Positions 44,366 through 52,589 of a DNA stretch of 64,000 nucleotides are shown piece after piece. The stretch is from Limnochorda pilosa (lineage in GTDB: Bacteria > Bacillota > Limnochordia > Limnochordales > Limnochordaceae): positions 1,612,001-1,676,000 of the forward strand of contig NZ_AP014924.1 of the NCBI RefSeq assembly GCF_001544015.1, in the 5' to 3' direction. Numbering within the stretch: the first letter of the stretch is position 1; each line of letters opens with the position of its first letter. Position numbers and translations under genes: made by a program. The notes under the pieces were generated by a model, which saw only the letters and a program-made list of their open reading frames with translations, made no database searches and was not told the DNA's origin.

Positions 44366-46084
44366 TTGGAGCCGAAACGGGAGCGGCTGGTGGTTCGCCA
44401 GGGTGGTGCGCCCGTCCTGCTCGCCCGGGTCTGCCGGCAGCTGCGCATCCGCCGCATCGTCAATGCCATGGTCGAGTGGGACCCCAGGCAGTGCAAGGTC
44501 TCGCCTGGCACGCTCGTCGTCGCGCTCATCCTCAACATGCTGGTCGCCCGTGAGCCGCTTTACACAGTGAAGGAGTTCTACCGCCGGAGGGACCTGGGGC
44601 TGCTCTTCGAGGAGCCGGTGGAGGTAGATGCCCTCAACGACGACGCCCTGGGGCGGACGCTGGACCGGCTGGCCGCCATCGACCTGCCCCAGCTCGTCCA
44701 GAGCGTGGGGCTTTCGGCGGTCCACCTGGGCGAGATGGAGGTCCGCTCCGTCCACGCCGATACCACATCGGTCTCCGTATACGGCGAGTTCGAGCCCACG
44801 GTGGGGGATGAGAAGTTCGTGGAGGCCCACCCCGAGAAGCGGCTGCTGAAGATCACCCACGGCCACAGCAAGCAGCGCCGTCCGGACCTCAAGCAGTTCA
44901 TCTCGGGTCTGATCGTCTCGAAGCAAGGCGTTCCGCTCATGGGGACCATCGGGGACGGGAACCTGAGCGACAAGGTGTGGAATCGTGAGATGATCGAAAG
45001 CCTGGAGCGGAGCTTCCTGGATCCCCGCTCGGTCGCCTACGTGGTGGACTCGAGCCTGGTGACCGTGAAGAACCTCCAGCGGATGGACCAATCGAAGGTC
45101 CGCTTCATCTCCCGGCTCCCCGAGACGTTCAAGGCGGCGGGCGAGGTGAGGGCGAAGGCCTTCGTCGAGAACCGGTGGCAGCCGATCGGGAGGCTCGCCC
45201 GGACCCGGTGGAACGGGGCGTTCTACCACGCGGTCTCCTACCGCCACGAGCTGGCGGGCGGCACCTACCGGCTCACCGTGGTCCGCTCCTCGTCGCTGGA
45301 CAAGCGGAAGGAGAAGAAGCTCGAGCGGCTCATCCGGACCGAGCAAGAGGCGATGAAGCGGGCAGCCAAGGAGCTGATGGGGCAGCGCTTCAACTGCCAG
45401 GCGGACGCCGAGGCCGCCCTGGCGGCCTTCCAGAAGGCCCACGAGGACGCTCTCCACACCACCCGAGGGCTCGTCGTCGCCTACACCGAAGAAAAGCGGC
45501 CCCGAGGCCGGCCACGCAAGGACGCGGTCTACCCCAAGCAGACCCACTACCAGGTGGAGATCCGCCTCTTCGCACCGAGCGAGGAGGCCAAGAAGGCGTG
45601 GCTCGAGCGGGAGAGCGCCTTCGTCTTGATCAGCAATCTGCCTGAGGACAAGTGGAGCGATGCCGCGCTCCTCGAAGAGTACAAGGGCCAGACCCAAGTG
45701 GAGCAGGGGTTCCGGGTTTACAAACACCCGATCGTGGACGACGGGATCTTCCTCAAGAGCACGCGGCGGGTGGAGGCCTTCGCCTACGTGGCCACTCTGG
45801 CGCTGATGGTGGCGGCCTTCCTGGAGTACCGGGTACGCCAGGAGCTCCAGAAGACCGAGACGAAGAAGCTCCGCCTGCTTCGCGGTGCCCGGGTGACCGA
45901 CAGCCCCACCAGCCTGGCGCTCCTGGAGGAGATCGACTACATCCCTGTCCTGGGAAGCCTCACCCCCGAAGGCTACAGCCGTTATGCAGACGTTGCCGAC
46001 GACCTCCCCGAAGAGCATCTGGAGATCCTCCGGCTGGCCGGTTTCGGGCCTGAGATCTATTTCGAACCGCTGGTTTCGAATTGA
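44366..46084 (+). CDS. IS1634-type transposase
   Basis: A 572-residue DDE transposase of the IS1634 (IS4-like) group. An N-terminal DUF4277-like region (IVNAMVEWDPRQCKVSPGTLV) precedes the catalytic core, with acidic residues in VHADTTSVSVYG, YVVDSSLVT and LLEEYKGQTQVEQGFRVYK (the last carries the Y..E box). The full catalytic core is intact, so the element may be active. TTG 44366 behind GAGGGAG is the likely start; the frame is open further upstream. I could not define its terminal inverted repeats by eye. Only ~270 bases separate it from the group II intron domain V. Confidence 0.88.
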   Translation: MEPKRERLVVRQGGAPVLLARVCRQLRIRRIVNAMVEWDPRQCKVSPGTLVVALILNMLVAREPLYTVKEFYRRRDLGLLFEEPVEVDALNDDALGRTLDRLAAIDLPQLVQSVGLSAVHLGEMEVRSVHADTTSVSVYGEFEPTVGDEKFVEAHPEKRLLKITHGHSKQRRPDLKQFISGLIVSKQGVPLMGTIGDGNLSDKVWNREMIESLERSFLDPRSVAYVVDSSLVTVKNLQRMDQSKVRFISRLPETFKAAGEVRAKAFVENRWQPIGRLARTRWNGAFYHAVSYRHELAGGTYRLTVVRSSSLDKRKEKKLERLIRTEQEAMKRAAKELMGQRFNCQADAEAALAAFQKAHEDALHTTRGLVVAYTEEKRPRGRPRKDAVYPKQTHYQVEIRLFAPSEEAKKAWLERESAFVLISNLPEDKWSDAALLEEYKGQTQVEQGFRVYKHPIVDDGIFLKSTRRVEAFAYVATLALMVAAFLEYRVRQELQKTETKKLRLLRGARVTDSPTSLALLEEIDYIPVLGSLTPEGYSRYADVADDLPEEHLEILRLAGFGPEIYFEPLVSN

Positions 46085-46323
46085 CATCGTGCTGGCTCAT
46101 GACGTTGAAAATCCTGCTCGACTCGCTCGAAGGGTGCGGAATGCGGGTCGCGAGCACGTTGATGCCGCTTTCCATGCTCGTCTATGGTCCGCTGGCCGAC
46201 ATGATCCCCATCGAGTGGCTGCTCCTGGCCACCGGTTCACTGCTGGTGGTCCAGAGCCCGTTCATGGTGAGCCACCGGGCCCTCGTCGAGGCGGGCAAGC
46301 CGCTACCGGTGCCTGAGACGTAG
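46081..46323 (+). pseudogene. C-terminal fragment of an MFS exporter
   Basis: The 80-residue frame contains GMRVASTLMPLSMLVYGPLADMIPIEWLLLATGSLLVVQSPFMV-type sequence. This is the last two helices of a MefA-like MFS exporter. The N-terminal ten helices are missing, and it begins within the IS1634 transposase end. It is a remnant truncated by the insertion, unrelated in detail to the intact exporter at 40780. Confidence 0.7.
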
Positions 46324-46344
46324 GCAGCTCTACGCCGGCACTTC

Positions 46345-46563
46345 TTACCAGGTGTAGCGGACCGGATTGGCTGCCCCCCGCTTTCGATACGCTTCCGGAA
46401 TCGCTTTCCCGACATAGAACCTCGCGACTTCTTCAGCCCGATTCCCCTTCCCTCTACCCACGTAGAAGGTCTCACCGTTTCGGGGATCAATCAGCCTGTA
46501 GACGTACGTCTCCAGTTCATTTGCAGCCTCTTCCGGAAACGACGCCACTTCCTCGGCCCACAC
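46345..46563 (-). pseudogene. Truncated GIY-YIG nuclease-like protein (LEM-3 type)
   Basis: A 72-residue frame reads [26 protein letters not shown]. This is the N-terminal part of a GIY-YIG nuclease domain of the LEM-3-like type (YVY and YVG equal GIY-YIG, plus the GKGxGNR loop). The following catalytic arginine/glutamate region is missing, so it is probably a fragment. It lies in a debris-rich region after the IS element, on the opposite strand. Confidence 0.55.
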
Positions 46564-46619
46564 TCACCAGCCACTCCCTTTCCACGGTCCGCCCATGGCA
46601 CCTCCTCTAATCGGACGCG

Positions 46620-47192
46620 TCATCGAGGTGCGGGCCACGCGATCGCCTTGCGCCAGGCGGCGCGCTGTTTCTTCCGTTGCTTCTCGTCCGGCTCGGTCTC
46701 GATCAGCGCATTCAACCGGACTTCGATGGTCGCGTCGCCGGTCGCCTTGGTGAGGCGGCCCAGCGCGGTGACCACATCGGTCCGGACCAGGGTTCCGTTC
46801 TTCTCCTCCGCACACTCACGGAACCTGTGCTCGAGGGCCTCCAGGACCATCGCCTTCTGTTGCGGACCGGCCAGACCGATGCGCCAGAGGGACTGGAGCG
46901 TGTGCCGGGCGGTCACCGTTTTCTCGTCCTTCATCACGGCCGCCACCTTCGGGAAATCCTTCAGCATGCGGCCGTCGGGATCGCTGATCGCCAGGCGAGC
47001 GAGCATCTGGGCCGCGAACGCCCGCTTCTGCCCGGCCCGGGCTGTGAGATCCTTCAGCAGCTGGTCCCAGAACTCGTACGCCCAGTCGACGGGCCTCTCG
47101 GTTATCTCGAAGAGGCGGCCCAGCGCCTGATACGCCACATCGCTGTCCGACGACTCACGGTCGGCGAAGAGCGCCTGGACGCGCTCGTTCAT
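46620..47192 (-). CDS. HEAT-like helical repeat protein of unknown function
   Basis: A 190-residue, apparently all-helical protein (VAYQALGRLFEITERPVDWAYEFWDQLL, AAQMLARLAISDPDGRMLKDF, TARHTLQSLWRIGLAG). The repeats recall armadillo or HEAT folds. The start ATG overlaps the stop of the VOC-domain gene (ATGA), so the two are translationally coupled. No catalytic motif is seen. It is the last gene in a small operon of ArsR regulator, VOC protein and this protein. Confidence 0.65.
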   Translation of the reverse strand: MNERVQALFADRESSDSDVAYQALGRLFEITERPVDWAYEFWDQLLKDLTARAGQKRAFAAQMLARLAISDPDGRMLKDFPKVAAVMKDEKTVTARHTLQSLWRIGLAGPQQKAMVLEALEHRFRECAEEKNGTLVRTDVVTALGRLTKATGDATIEVRLNALIETEPDEKQRKKQRAAWRKAIAWPAPR

Positions 47193-47584
47193 GACGCACC
47201 ACCCGTCTCCGCGATCTGGATCAGGTTGCCGCAGGTGTCGTCGAAGACAGCCGTGGTGACCGGTCCCATCTGGACGGGGGGCTGGGTGAACCGAACCCCC
47301 AGTGCTTTCAGGCGCTCGTATTCCCTGTGGACATCGTCGACGCCCAAGGAGGTGAAGGGGATTCCATCGTTCCTCAGTGCTTCCTTGAAGGGCCCGGCGG
47401 CCGGGTGGTTGTCGGGCTCCAGCAGGAGCTCGGTCCCGTTGGGGTCGTCGGGCGAGACCAAGGTAAGCCAGCGGGACTCCCCCAGGGGGATGTCGTTCTT
47501 CTTGACGAAGCCGAGGACGTCCGTATAGAAGGTGAGCGCCTTCGCCTGATCGTCCACCAAGACGCTCGTCACCACGATCTTCAT
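47189..47584 (-). CDS. VOC-superfamily (glyoxalase-like) protein
   Basis: A 131-residue protein with two beta-alpha-beta-beta-beta modules of the glyoxalase/bleomycin-resistance fold: KIVVTSVLVDDQAKALTFY, SRWLTLVSPDDPNGTELLLE, PFTSLGVDDVHREYERLKAL and TAVFDDTCGNLIQIAE. The metal ligand E in the last strand and H in DNHP are plausible. ATG 47584 overlaps the stop of the ArsR gene (ATGA), with GGAGGG in front. With an ArsR-type regulator upstream, it may be induced by a small molecule that it binds or modifies. Confidence 0.85.
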   Translation of the reverse strand: MKIVVTSVLVDDQAKALTFYTDVLGFVKKNDIPLGESRWLTLVSPDDPNGTELLLEPDNHPAAGPFKEALRNDGIPFTSLGVDDVHREYERLKALGVRFTQPPVQMGPVTTAVFDDTCGNLIQIAETGGAS

Positions 47585-47871
47585 TTCTGTCCCTCCGTCC
47601 GGGGTCGCACTGGCCATCGTTCGAGGATCGCCCGCAGGGGAGTCGTGTCGAGGTAGTGGAACTTGTAACGCCCGTCCCGTCTCGCAACGACAAGACCGGC
47701 CGATTCTAGGACGTCGAGGTGCTGGGAGATCGCCTGTCGCGACATCTCCAGCCCGTGCTTCATGGTTAGGCGGGTACAGATCTCGAAGAGCGTCTGCCCG
47801 TTTCTCTCCTTGAGCTCATCGAGGATCGCTCGTCTCGCGGGAGCGGCCAGCGCATGGAATACGTCACTCAC
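47581..47871 (-). CDS. ArsR-family winged-helix regulator
   Basis: A 96-residue regulator: VFHALAAPARRAILDELKER, then the recognition helix SRQAISQHLDVLESAGLVVARRDGRYKFHYLD. It lacks the metal-binding CxC motif, so it belongs to the large non-metal subgroup (PadR/SdpR-like) often paired with VOC or activator-of-Hsp90-like proteins. It is the first gene of a three-gene operon with ATGA overlaps. Confidence 0.88.
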   Translation of the reverse strand: MSDVFHALAAPARRAILDELKERNGQTLFEICTRLTMKHGLEMSRQAISQHLDVLESAGLVVARRDGRYKFHYLDTTPLRAILERWPVRPRTEGQK

Positions 47872-47934
47872 GCGGACAGTATAGGCAAGTCACGGCTTGC
47901 CTGTCAAGGGGAATGCTCCCGATTATCGAGACGT

Positions 47935-48873
47935 TCATTCTCGGCACACCGCCACGTACTGGGAGTCAAATGGGGTGCCGACAAGTACGGACATCACCGT
48001 GATCGACACCCTCCGGCCCCACGCAACCGTCCCCTCGGGTGAGACGGGCGAGGTCCGGCTCCTTACCGTCGGGAACGCGGCCACCGGGGACCTCACCATC
48101 CGGGACGGGGGCGTCCTCTCCACCACCCCGGGCGTCCTGGGCGGGCTGGGGAGACGGGCGGCTTCGCACCGTCTCGCTCCGGGGCTTCTCGGCGGCGATG
48201 GACCGTCTCGCGGCTCTCCTGGAGGAGACGAGCGGCGGTCTTCTGCAGGCCTCCTGGCCCTGATGAGGAGGAAGATGTCCGCGAGGAGCGGCCGTACCTC
48301 CTGCACCTCCAGCCCGGCTCGGCGCAGATGGGCCACCGTCTCCCGGTTGATGTTGGCCCCGCTGATGGCCACCGCCAGGGGGTTGACCCAGTCCATGACG
48401 CGGCCGACAACGGGCAGGTGGCTCCGAACGTGCTCCAGCATGCGAAGCTCCCGCCCCGGCTTCAGCACCCGGCGAATCTCCCTCAGCCCCAGGATCGGGT
48501 CCGGCACCGAGCAGAACACGCAACTGGTCACTGCTGCGTCAAAGCTGGCATCCGGGAAATCGAGGGCCTGCGCGTCCATCAGCCTCAGGTCGACTCGACC
48601 CCCGAGCGTCTCGGCCTTCCGCCGGGCTTTCTCCAGCATCGCCGGGCTGAAGTCGACGGCGGTGACCCGAGCCTCTTCCGGGTAGTACGGAAAGTTGAGG
48701 CCCGTCCCCACGCCTACCTTGAGCACCCTGCCCGAGACGCCCTCCCAGAGTAGTCTGCGCCACCTGGCCATCCCCAGACGCTTGGCGAAACCCATCTCGT
48801 GATCGTAGGTGCGGGCATGACGGTCGTAGCGCCGCCGAGCCTTCTCGGTTCGAGCCTGTAGATCGTCGTCCAT
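47935..48873 (-). CDS. SAM-dependent methyltransferase with extended C terminus
   Basis: The first ~210 residues form a class I methyltransferase: motif I is LKVGVGTGLNFPYYP, then VTAVDFSPAMLEKA, FDAAVTSCVFCSVPDP and LREIRRVLKPGRELRMLEHV. This is a complete UbiE/phospholipid-methyltransferase-like domain ending near IFLLIRARRPA. The remaining ~100 residues (Arg/Pro/Ser-rich) do not look like a domain and probably come from an altered reading frame or loss of the original stop; the opposite strand shows gene-like patterns there. The ATG at 48873 is used. The substrate is unknown. Confidence 0.75.
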   Translation of the reverse strand: MDDDLQARTEKARRRYDRHARTYDHEMGFAKRLGMARWRRLLWEGVSGRVLKVGVGTGLNFPYYPEEARVTAVDFSPAMLEKARRKAETLGGRVDLRLMDAQALDFPDASFDAAVTSCVFCSVPDPILGLREIRRVLKPGRELRMLEHVRSHLPVVGRVMDWVNPLAVAISGANINRETVAHLRRAGLEVQEVRPLLADIFLLIRARRPAEDRRSSPPGEPRDGPSPPRSPGARRCEAARLPSPPRTPGVVERTPPSRMVRSPVAAFPTVRSRTSPVSPEGTVAWGRRVSITVMSVLVGTPFDSQYVAVCRE

Positions 48874-49083
48874 GGGGCGATCCCCTCCGCGACCTGAAGC
48901 CATAACCGTGTCGGGATCATGGTAACGACCATCTCGGAAGTCCGGTTGAGGCCTCCCACTCGACGACGGAGCCGGTGGCCGTCAACGTCTTCGGCGCGGT
49001 CTGGAGCTGCACCTCGCCCAAGCGCCAGTGGACTGACCTCCTCGATCCCCACCTGATACGCCGGGTACCGGACGCCCTGGGAG

Positions 49084-49743
49084 TCACGAATGAATGATGG
49101 CGTAGGCTCGCACCGGAAAGGAGCTGAAACCCCGGACCTTTACCGGTACCGCATGAAACTTGAAGCCCGAGTCGGGCAGGCTCTCCAGGTTGCAGAGGTG
49201 CTCGACGATGGGGATGTCCGCACGAAGAAGGATGGAGTGGACCGGCCGCTCGCCTGTGGACGTGTCATCGATGTTGAGAGAGTCGATGCCCACCAGCGCG
49301 GCGCCGGAGTCCCTCAGCCACGTGGCGGCCTCAGCAGTGAGGAAGGGGTGGCCGTCGAAGTACCGATCCGTACCCCAGTGCTCGGCCCAGCCGGCGTGAA
49401 CCAGCACCGCCTTGCCTCGCACATCTGCTGCGGAGAAGAGCTCGGGGCCGATGGCCCGGCTCGACCGGTCCGCCTGGAAGACCAGCCCTTCCAGATCGGC
49501 GACCTGCTCCAGGGCCAGCTCGGAGAGATCCTTGCCCTCCGCGTAGCGGTGGAAAGGCGAGTCGATGTAGGTGCCCGTATTGCCGACCATCTCGATCCTT
49601 CCTATGTGGAAGGTGGTCCCCTCGGCGTAGTGCTCCCGAGCGGCCTCCCTGCTCAGGTAATCGGAGATGAAGGGGGCGGGCAGCCCGGGATAGGTGAGTA
49701 TCCCGTCTTCGACCGCGTGACTCAGATCGACCAGCCGTCTCAT
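49084..49743 (-). CDS. Cyclase-family (kynurenine formamidase-like) hydrolase
   Basis: A 219-residue protein of the cyclase family (PF04199). VDLSHAVEDGILTYPGLPAP opens the protein, and the metal-binding block HxGTHxDxPxH appears as GNTGTYIDSPFHRYAEG, with two of its histidines replaced (Asn and Tyr). GKAVLVHAGWAEHWG and GIDSLNIDD are the other family blocks. The substitutions suggest altered metal binding or a shifted activity. ATG 49743 follows a GAGG site. Neighbours are IS debris and a methyltransferase, so no pathway can be inferred. Confidence 0.85.
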   Translation of the reverse strand: MRRLVDLSHAVEDGILTYPGLPAPFISDYLSREAAREHYAEGTTFHIGRIEMVGNTGTYIDSPFHRYAEGKDLSELALEQVADLEGLVFQADRSSRAIGPELFSAADVRGKAVLVHAGWAEHWGTDRYFDGHPFLTAEAATWLRDSGAALVGIDSLNIDDTSTGERPVHSILLRADIPIVEHLCNLESLPDSGFKFHAVPVKVRGFSSFPVRAYAIIHS

Positions 49744-49875
49744 CCTTCGAGCCTCCTCGTCGGTTCGTGTTGATTATGGCACCCGCCCGGCAGGCAGGCC
49801 AGTTCGAGGCATCCAGAGACCCGGGAGCGCTGAACTCCCGGAGAGGATGGCCGTCGTCTGATCACCCGGACCGAG

Positions 49876-50433
49876 GTGAGCGAGATCACCGAGACGCTCC
49901 GGGAAGAGTACGAGGCTTTCCGCAGCCGAAGCCTGGCTGAGCATGATCTGGTCTACCTCTTCCTGGATGCCGTCTTCGAGCCGCTGCGTCGAACGGGGAC
50001 CACCCGAGAGGGCATCCTCTGCGCCTGGGGGATCACCGTAGAAGGCCGGCGGGTGCTGCTCCACCTGGCGTTGGGCAACAAGGAGAGCTACGCGAACTGG
50101 CTCGAGTTCCTCCGGGACATGGTGAGCCGGGGTCTTGAGCCCCCGCTCACGGTGACGACGGACGGGGCTCCGGGGCTGATCCGCGCGGTGGAAGACATGT
50201 GGCCCAAGAGCCTGCGGGTGCGTTGCTGGGCCCACAAGGCTCGGAACGTCCTCGACAAGGTGCCGGAGGAGATGCGCCCCGAGGTGAAAGCCCACCTGGC
50301 CGCGGTGCGGGAGGCTCCCACCCATGCGGACGGCAGGGAGGCCGCTCGTCGCTTCGTGGAGAGGTTCGAACGTGATTACCCTTCCGCGGTGCGTACCTTC
50401 ACCGACGATCTGGAGCCGGCCTCAACCACCTGA
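49876..50433 (+). pseudogene. Remnant of an IS256-type transposase
   Basis: A 185-residue frame with the mutator-type core: AEHDLVYLFLDAVFEPLRR (first aspartate), VTTDGAPGLIRAVEDMWP (second aspartate) and RCWAHKARNVLDKVP. The N-terminal third and the last part are missing. A frameshift near 50415 moves the continuation (LNHLKMPQAHRKYVRTTNLIERSF) into another frame. Inactive. Confidence 0.85.
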
Positions 50434-50777
50434 AGATGCCCCAGGCCCATCGGAAGTACGTGCGCACTACGAACCTGATCGAGCGGAGCTTCGAGGAGGA
50501 GCGCCGACGCACGAAGGTGCACCGGCCCGAGCCGGATCCCGCCTGGATGCACCGGGAGCTGAAGAAGGGCAGGAACGTCACCCTGCGGATCCTCTGGGAA
50601 GAGTACAAGGCGGATCATCCTGACGGGCTCCACTACACGCAGTTCTGCCCGTTCTACCGCCGGTGGGGGAAAGACCTGGACATGAGCACGCGCCAGGTTC
50701 ATCGGGCCGGCGAGAAGATGTTCGTCTACTCCGCCGGGGAAACGGTGGCCCGATGGACCTCGCCACCGGCAAGGTGA
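50411..50777 (+). pseudogene. IS256 tail joined in frame to an IS21 IstA fragment
   Basis: The first part (MPQAHRKYVRTTNLIERSFEEERRRTKV, given here in two overlapping views with the previous entry) is the IS256 C terminus with its catalytic glutamate. From about 50521 the frame changes family: AWMHRELKKGRNVTL, LWEEYKADHPDGLHYTQFC and YRRWGKDLD are the N-terminal region of an IS21-type IstA transposase. A clean in-frame join of two insertion-sequence fragments indicates a past deletion or recombination. Confidence 0.75.
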
Positions 50778-50880
50778 GGTAGGCCCAGATCTCCGTCGCG
50801 GCGGCGGAAGCGAGCAGCTACACCTACTCGGTGGCCTGCCCTGCTGGCCCCAGGATTTGGCCTCTCGATCGGGACCCACC

Positions 50881-50910
50881 GCCGGGCGTTCATCGTGGTG
50901 AACGCCCGGC
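50881..50910. terminator. Perfect 12-base inverted repeat
   Basis: GCCGGGCGTTCA/TGAACGCCCGGC with loop TCGTGG. It lies between IS debris and a broken ABC gene. It could be a bidirectional terminator or a leftover end of a mobile element. Confidence 0.45.
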
Positions 50911-50969
50911 GGTCCGCCAAGACACGGTAATGTCAAAGGTAAGACCAGTTTCGTATTCAAACTTCGTAT

Positions 50970-51292
50970 CCAACGGGGCTGGCAAGACCACCACCATCCA
51001 GCTCATCGTCGGGCTCCTGGAGCCCACCGCCGGGCGCGTGCGGGTGTTCGGTCTCGATCCCGCACGCCGTGGGCTCCAGATTCGGGCCCTTACGGGCCTG
51101 GTCATACAGCAAACGGCCCTTGATGTCTGCCTCACCGGGCGGGGGAGAACCTGGAGTTCCAGGCCACACTGTACGGGCTGACGGGTGCCGGCAAGCGGAG
51201 TCGCATCGACGAGCTGCTCGGGTGGTCGGGCCTGCAGGACGAGGCCGACCGGCTCACGCGCACCTACTCGGGGGGCATGAAGAGAAGTGACG
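50970..51292 (+). pseudogene. Broken ABC-2-type transporter ATPase
   Basis: Two adjoining frames together read as the first half of an ABC ATPase: NGAGKTTTIQLIVGLLEPTAG (Walker A, missing its start) and GLVIQQTALD (Q-loop region). After a one-base frameshift near 51140 comes GRENLEFQATLYGL, then DRLTRTYSGGMKRS (ABC signature). Walker B and everything beyond are lost. Non-functional remnant. Confidence 0.8.
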
Positions 51293-51374
51293 AGCACCTG
51301 CTGTGGATCGACCGGGTCCCCTGTCCTGCGCGCCGTTCGAGAGAGGCGGGGCGGTGACGGACCGCCTGCGTGGC

Positions 51375-51578
51375 TCAGCGCCCTGGGGCCCGGCGGTCGG
51401 TGACGGTCTCGCCCCCGATCCCCCAGTTGTCGGTGTCCACCTCGTCGATGACCACCACCGTGGTCGCGGGGTTTTTGCCGAGCACCCGCTGAAGGAGCTG
51501 GGTGACGCCCTGGATCAGCTCTCGCTTCTGCGCGGCCGTTGCGCCCTCCCGCGTGATCTTGATGTTGACGTAGGGCAC
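51375..51578 (-). CDS. 4-oxalocrotonate tautomerase-family protein
   Basis: A 67-residue protein. After removal of the initiator residue it begins with proline (PYVNIKITREGATAAQKRELIQ), the catalytic base of the tautomerase superfamily. VVVIDEVDTDNWGIGGETV is the conserved C-terminal part. GTG 51578 is the start, with GGGAGG 10 bases upstream; it is the only start that exposes the proline. The length is normal for a 4-OT subunit. The natural substrate is unknown. Confidence 0.88.
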   Translation of the reverse strand: MPYVNIKITREGATAAQKRELIQGVTQLLQRVLGKNPATTVVVIDEVDTDNWGIGGETVTDRRAPGR

Positions 51579-51682
51579 CGCAAGGCCACCTCCCTCTCTG
51601 TCCACACCCAGGTATTCGACATCCCATGATGATTCCCCGCACCGGACGAACGAGCGACGGAACGTCGTTGACCACGTGCGGG

Positions 51683-51712
51683 TTGACACAATACGAGACG
51701 CCATGATACGAT
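51683..51712 (+). promoter_or_regulatory. Promoter of the HTH-MntA/HepT pair
   Basis: TTGACA (51683-51688), an 18-base spacer, TACGAT (51707-51712), about 58 bases upstream of the GTG start. Confidence 0.65.
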
Positions 51713-51770
51713 GTAGACATGGTGAAGACCCGTGACCATCGGCAACCGCCGGGGCAAGGAGGTCTACGCC

Positions 51771-52589
51771 GTGGGGTTCGTCACCATCGCAGAGGCGACG
51801 CGCCGGCTGGGCATTAGCCGGGCCACCCTCTACCGTTGGGCCAGAGCGGGGCGTCTGACGCTGCACAAGGTGGGCCCTCGCGCCACGCGCGTCAAGGAGG
51901 AAGAGGTGCAGCGGCTGGAGGAGGGTGCGCGCCCTGTCTACCCCAGGCCACCGTCACACGGCGGGTTCGTGGCCGAAGCGAACAGGGTGGGCGTCCGTTC
52001 GCTCGGCGAGCCCGACGAGGACGATCTGATGTGGATGGAAGAAGGTCTGGAGGACCTCCCACCGTACGACTGGGGTCCCGAGGGTGTGCCGCCCATACAC
52101 CCGATTCGACACGTCCCCTGGATCGCACCGGGGTCTCCTACCGTAACGGGGGTCTTCTCGGCCCTCCGTACAGCGCTCGCGGCTGAGGAGGATGTTGCCT
52201 TCGCATACCTCTTCGGCTCAATCGCCAAGGGACGGGTACGTCGTGAGAGCGACGTGGACGTGGCCGTCTGGCTGGCTGAAGGAAACCGCCGACGAGCGGT
52301 TGCAGATCCGGAGGAGACGCGGCTGGCCCTCGAAGGGAAGTTCGAACGGGCCCTGGGGCGCGAGGCCGATGTGGTCCTCTTGAACGACGCTCCCTTGGAT
52401 CTGGTCCAGAACATCCTCGATATAGGGATCCTTTTCCATTGCTCCGACGAGGCCGCCCGGCACGCGTTCTACGTTCGGCACGCGCAACGCTACGTGGACA
52501 TGGCCTACGCGCGCGCCGTTTTCGATCAGGCCATGCTCCGGCGGATTCGGGAGGGGACCTTCGGTGGTGGAGGAAGGCACCGTTCGTAG
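51771..52589 (+). CDS. HTH-MntA-type nucleotidyltransferase fusion (antitoxin)
   Basis: A 272-residue two-domain protein. The N-terminal ~50 residues are an excisionase/MerR-like helix-turn-helix (FVTIAEATRRLGISRATLYRWARAGRL). A ~65-residue Pro-rich linker follows. The C-terminal part is a minimal nucleotidyltransferase with FGSIAKGRVRRESDVDVAVW, the GSx10DxD motif (G149, S150, D161, D163), and VVLLNDAPLDLVQNIL. MntA proteins neutralise HepT by adding AMP to its tyrosine. The start GTG 51771 has AAGGAGG eight bases upstream. The fused DNA-binding domain suggests it also represses its own operon. It overlaps the HepT gene by 26 bases. Confidence 0.88.
   Translation: MGFVTIAEATRRLGISRATLYRWARAGRLTLHKVGPRATRVKEEEVQRLEEGARPVYPRPPSHGGFVAEANRVGVRSLGEPDEDDLMWMEEGLEDLPPYDWGPEGVPPIHPIRHVPWIAPGSPTVTGVFSALRTALAAEEDVAFAYLFGSIAKGRVRRESDVDVAVWLAEGNRRRAVADPEETRLALEGKFERALGREADVVLLNDAPLDLVQNILDIGILFHCSDEAARHAFYVRHAQRYVDMAYARAVFDQAMLRRIREGTFGGGGRHRS

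Noticed and set aside
44180-46100. Defined terminal inverted repeats of the IS1634-type element
   Set aside because: Short TTCGAA-containing stretches occur near both ends, but I could not align a convincing inverted repeat or target duplication by eye.
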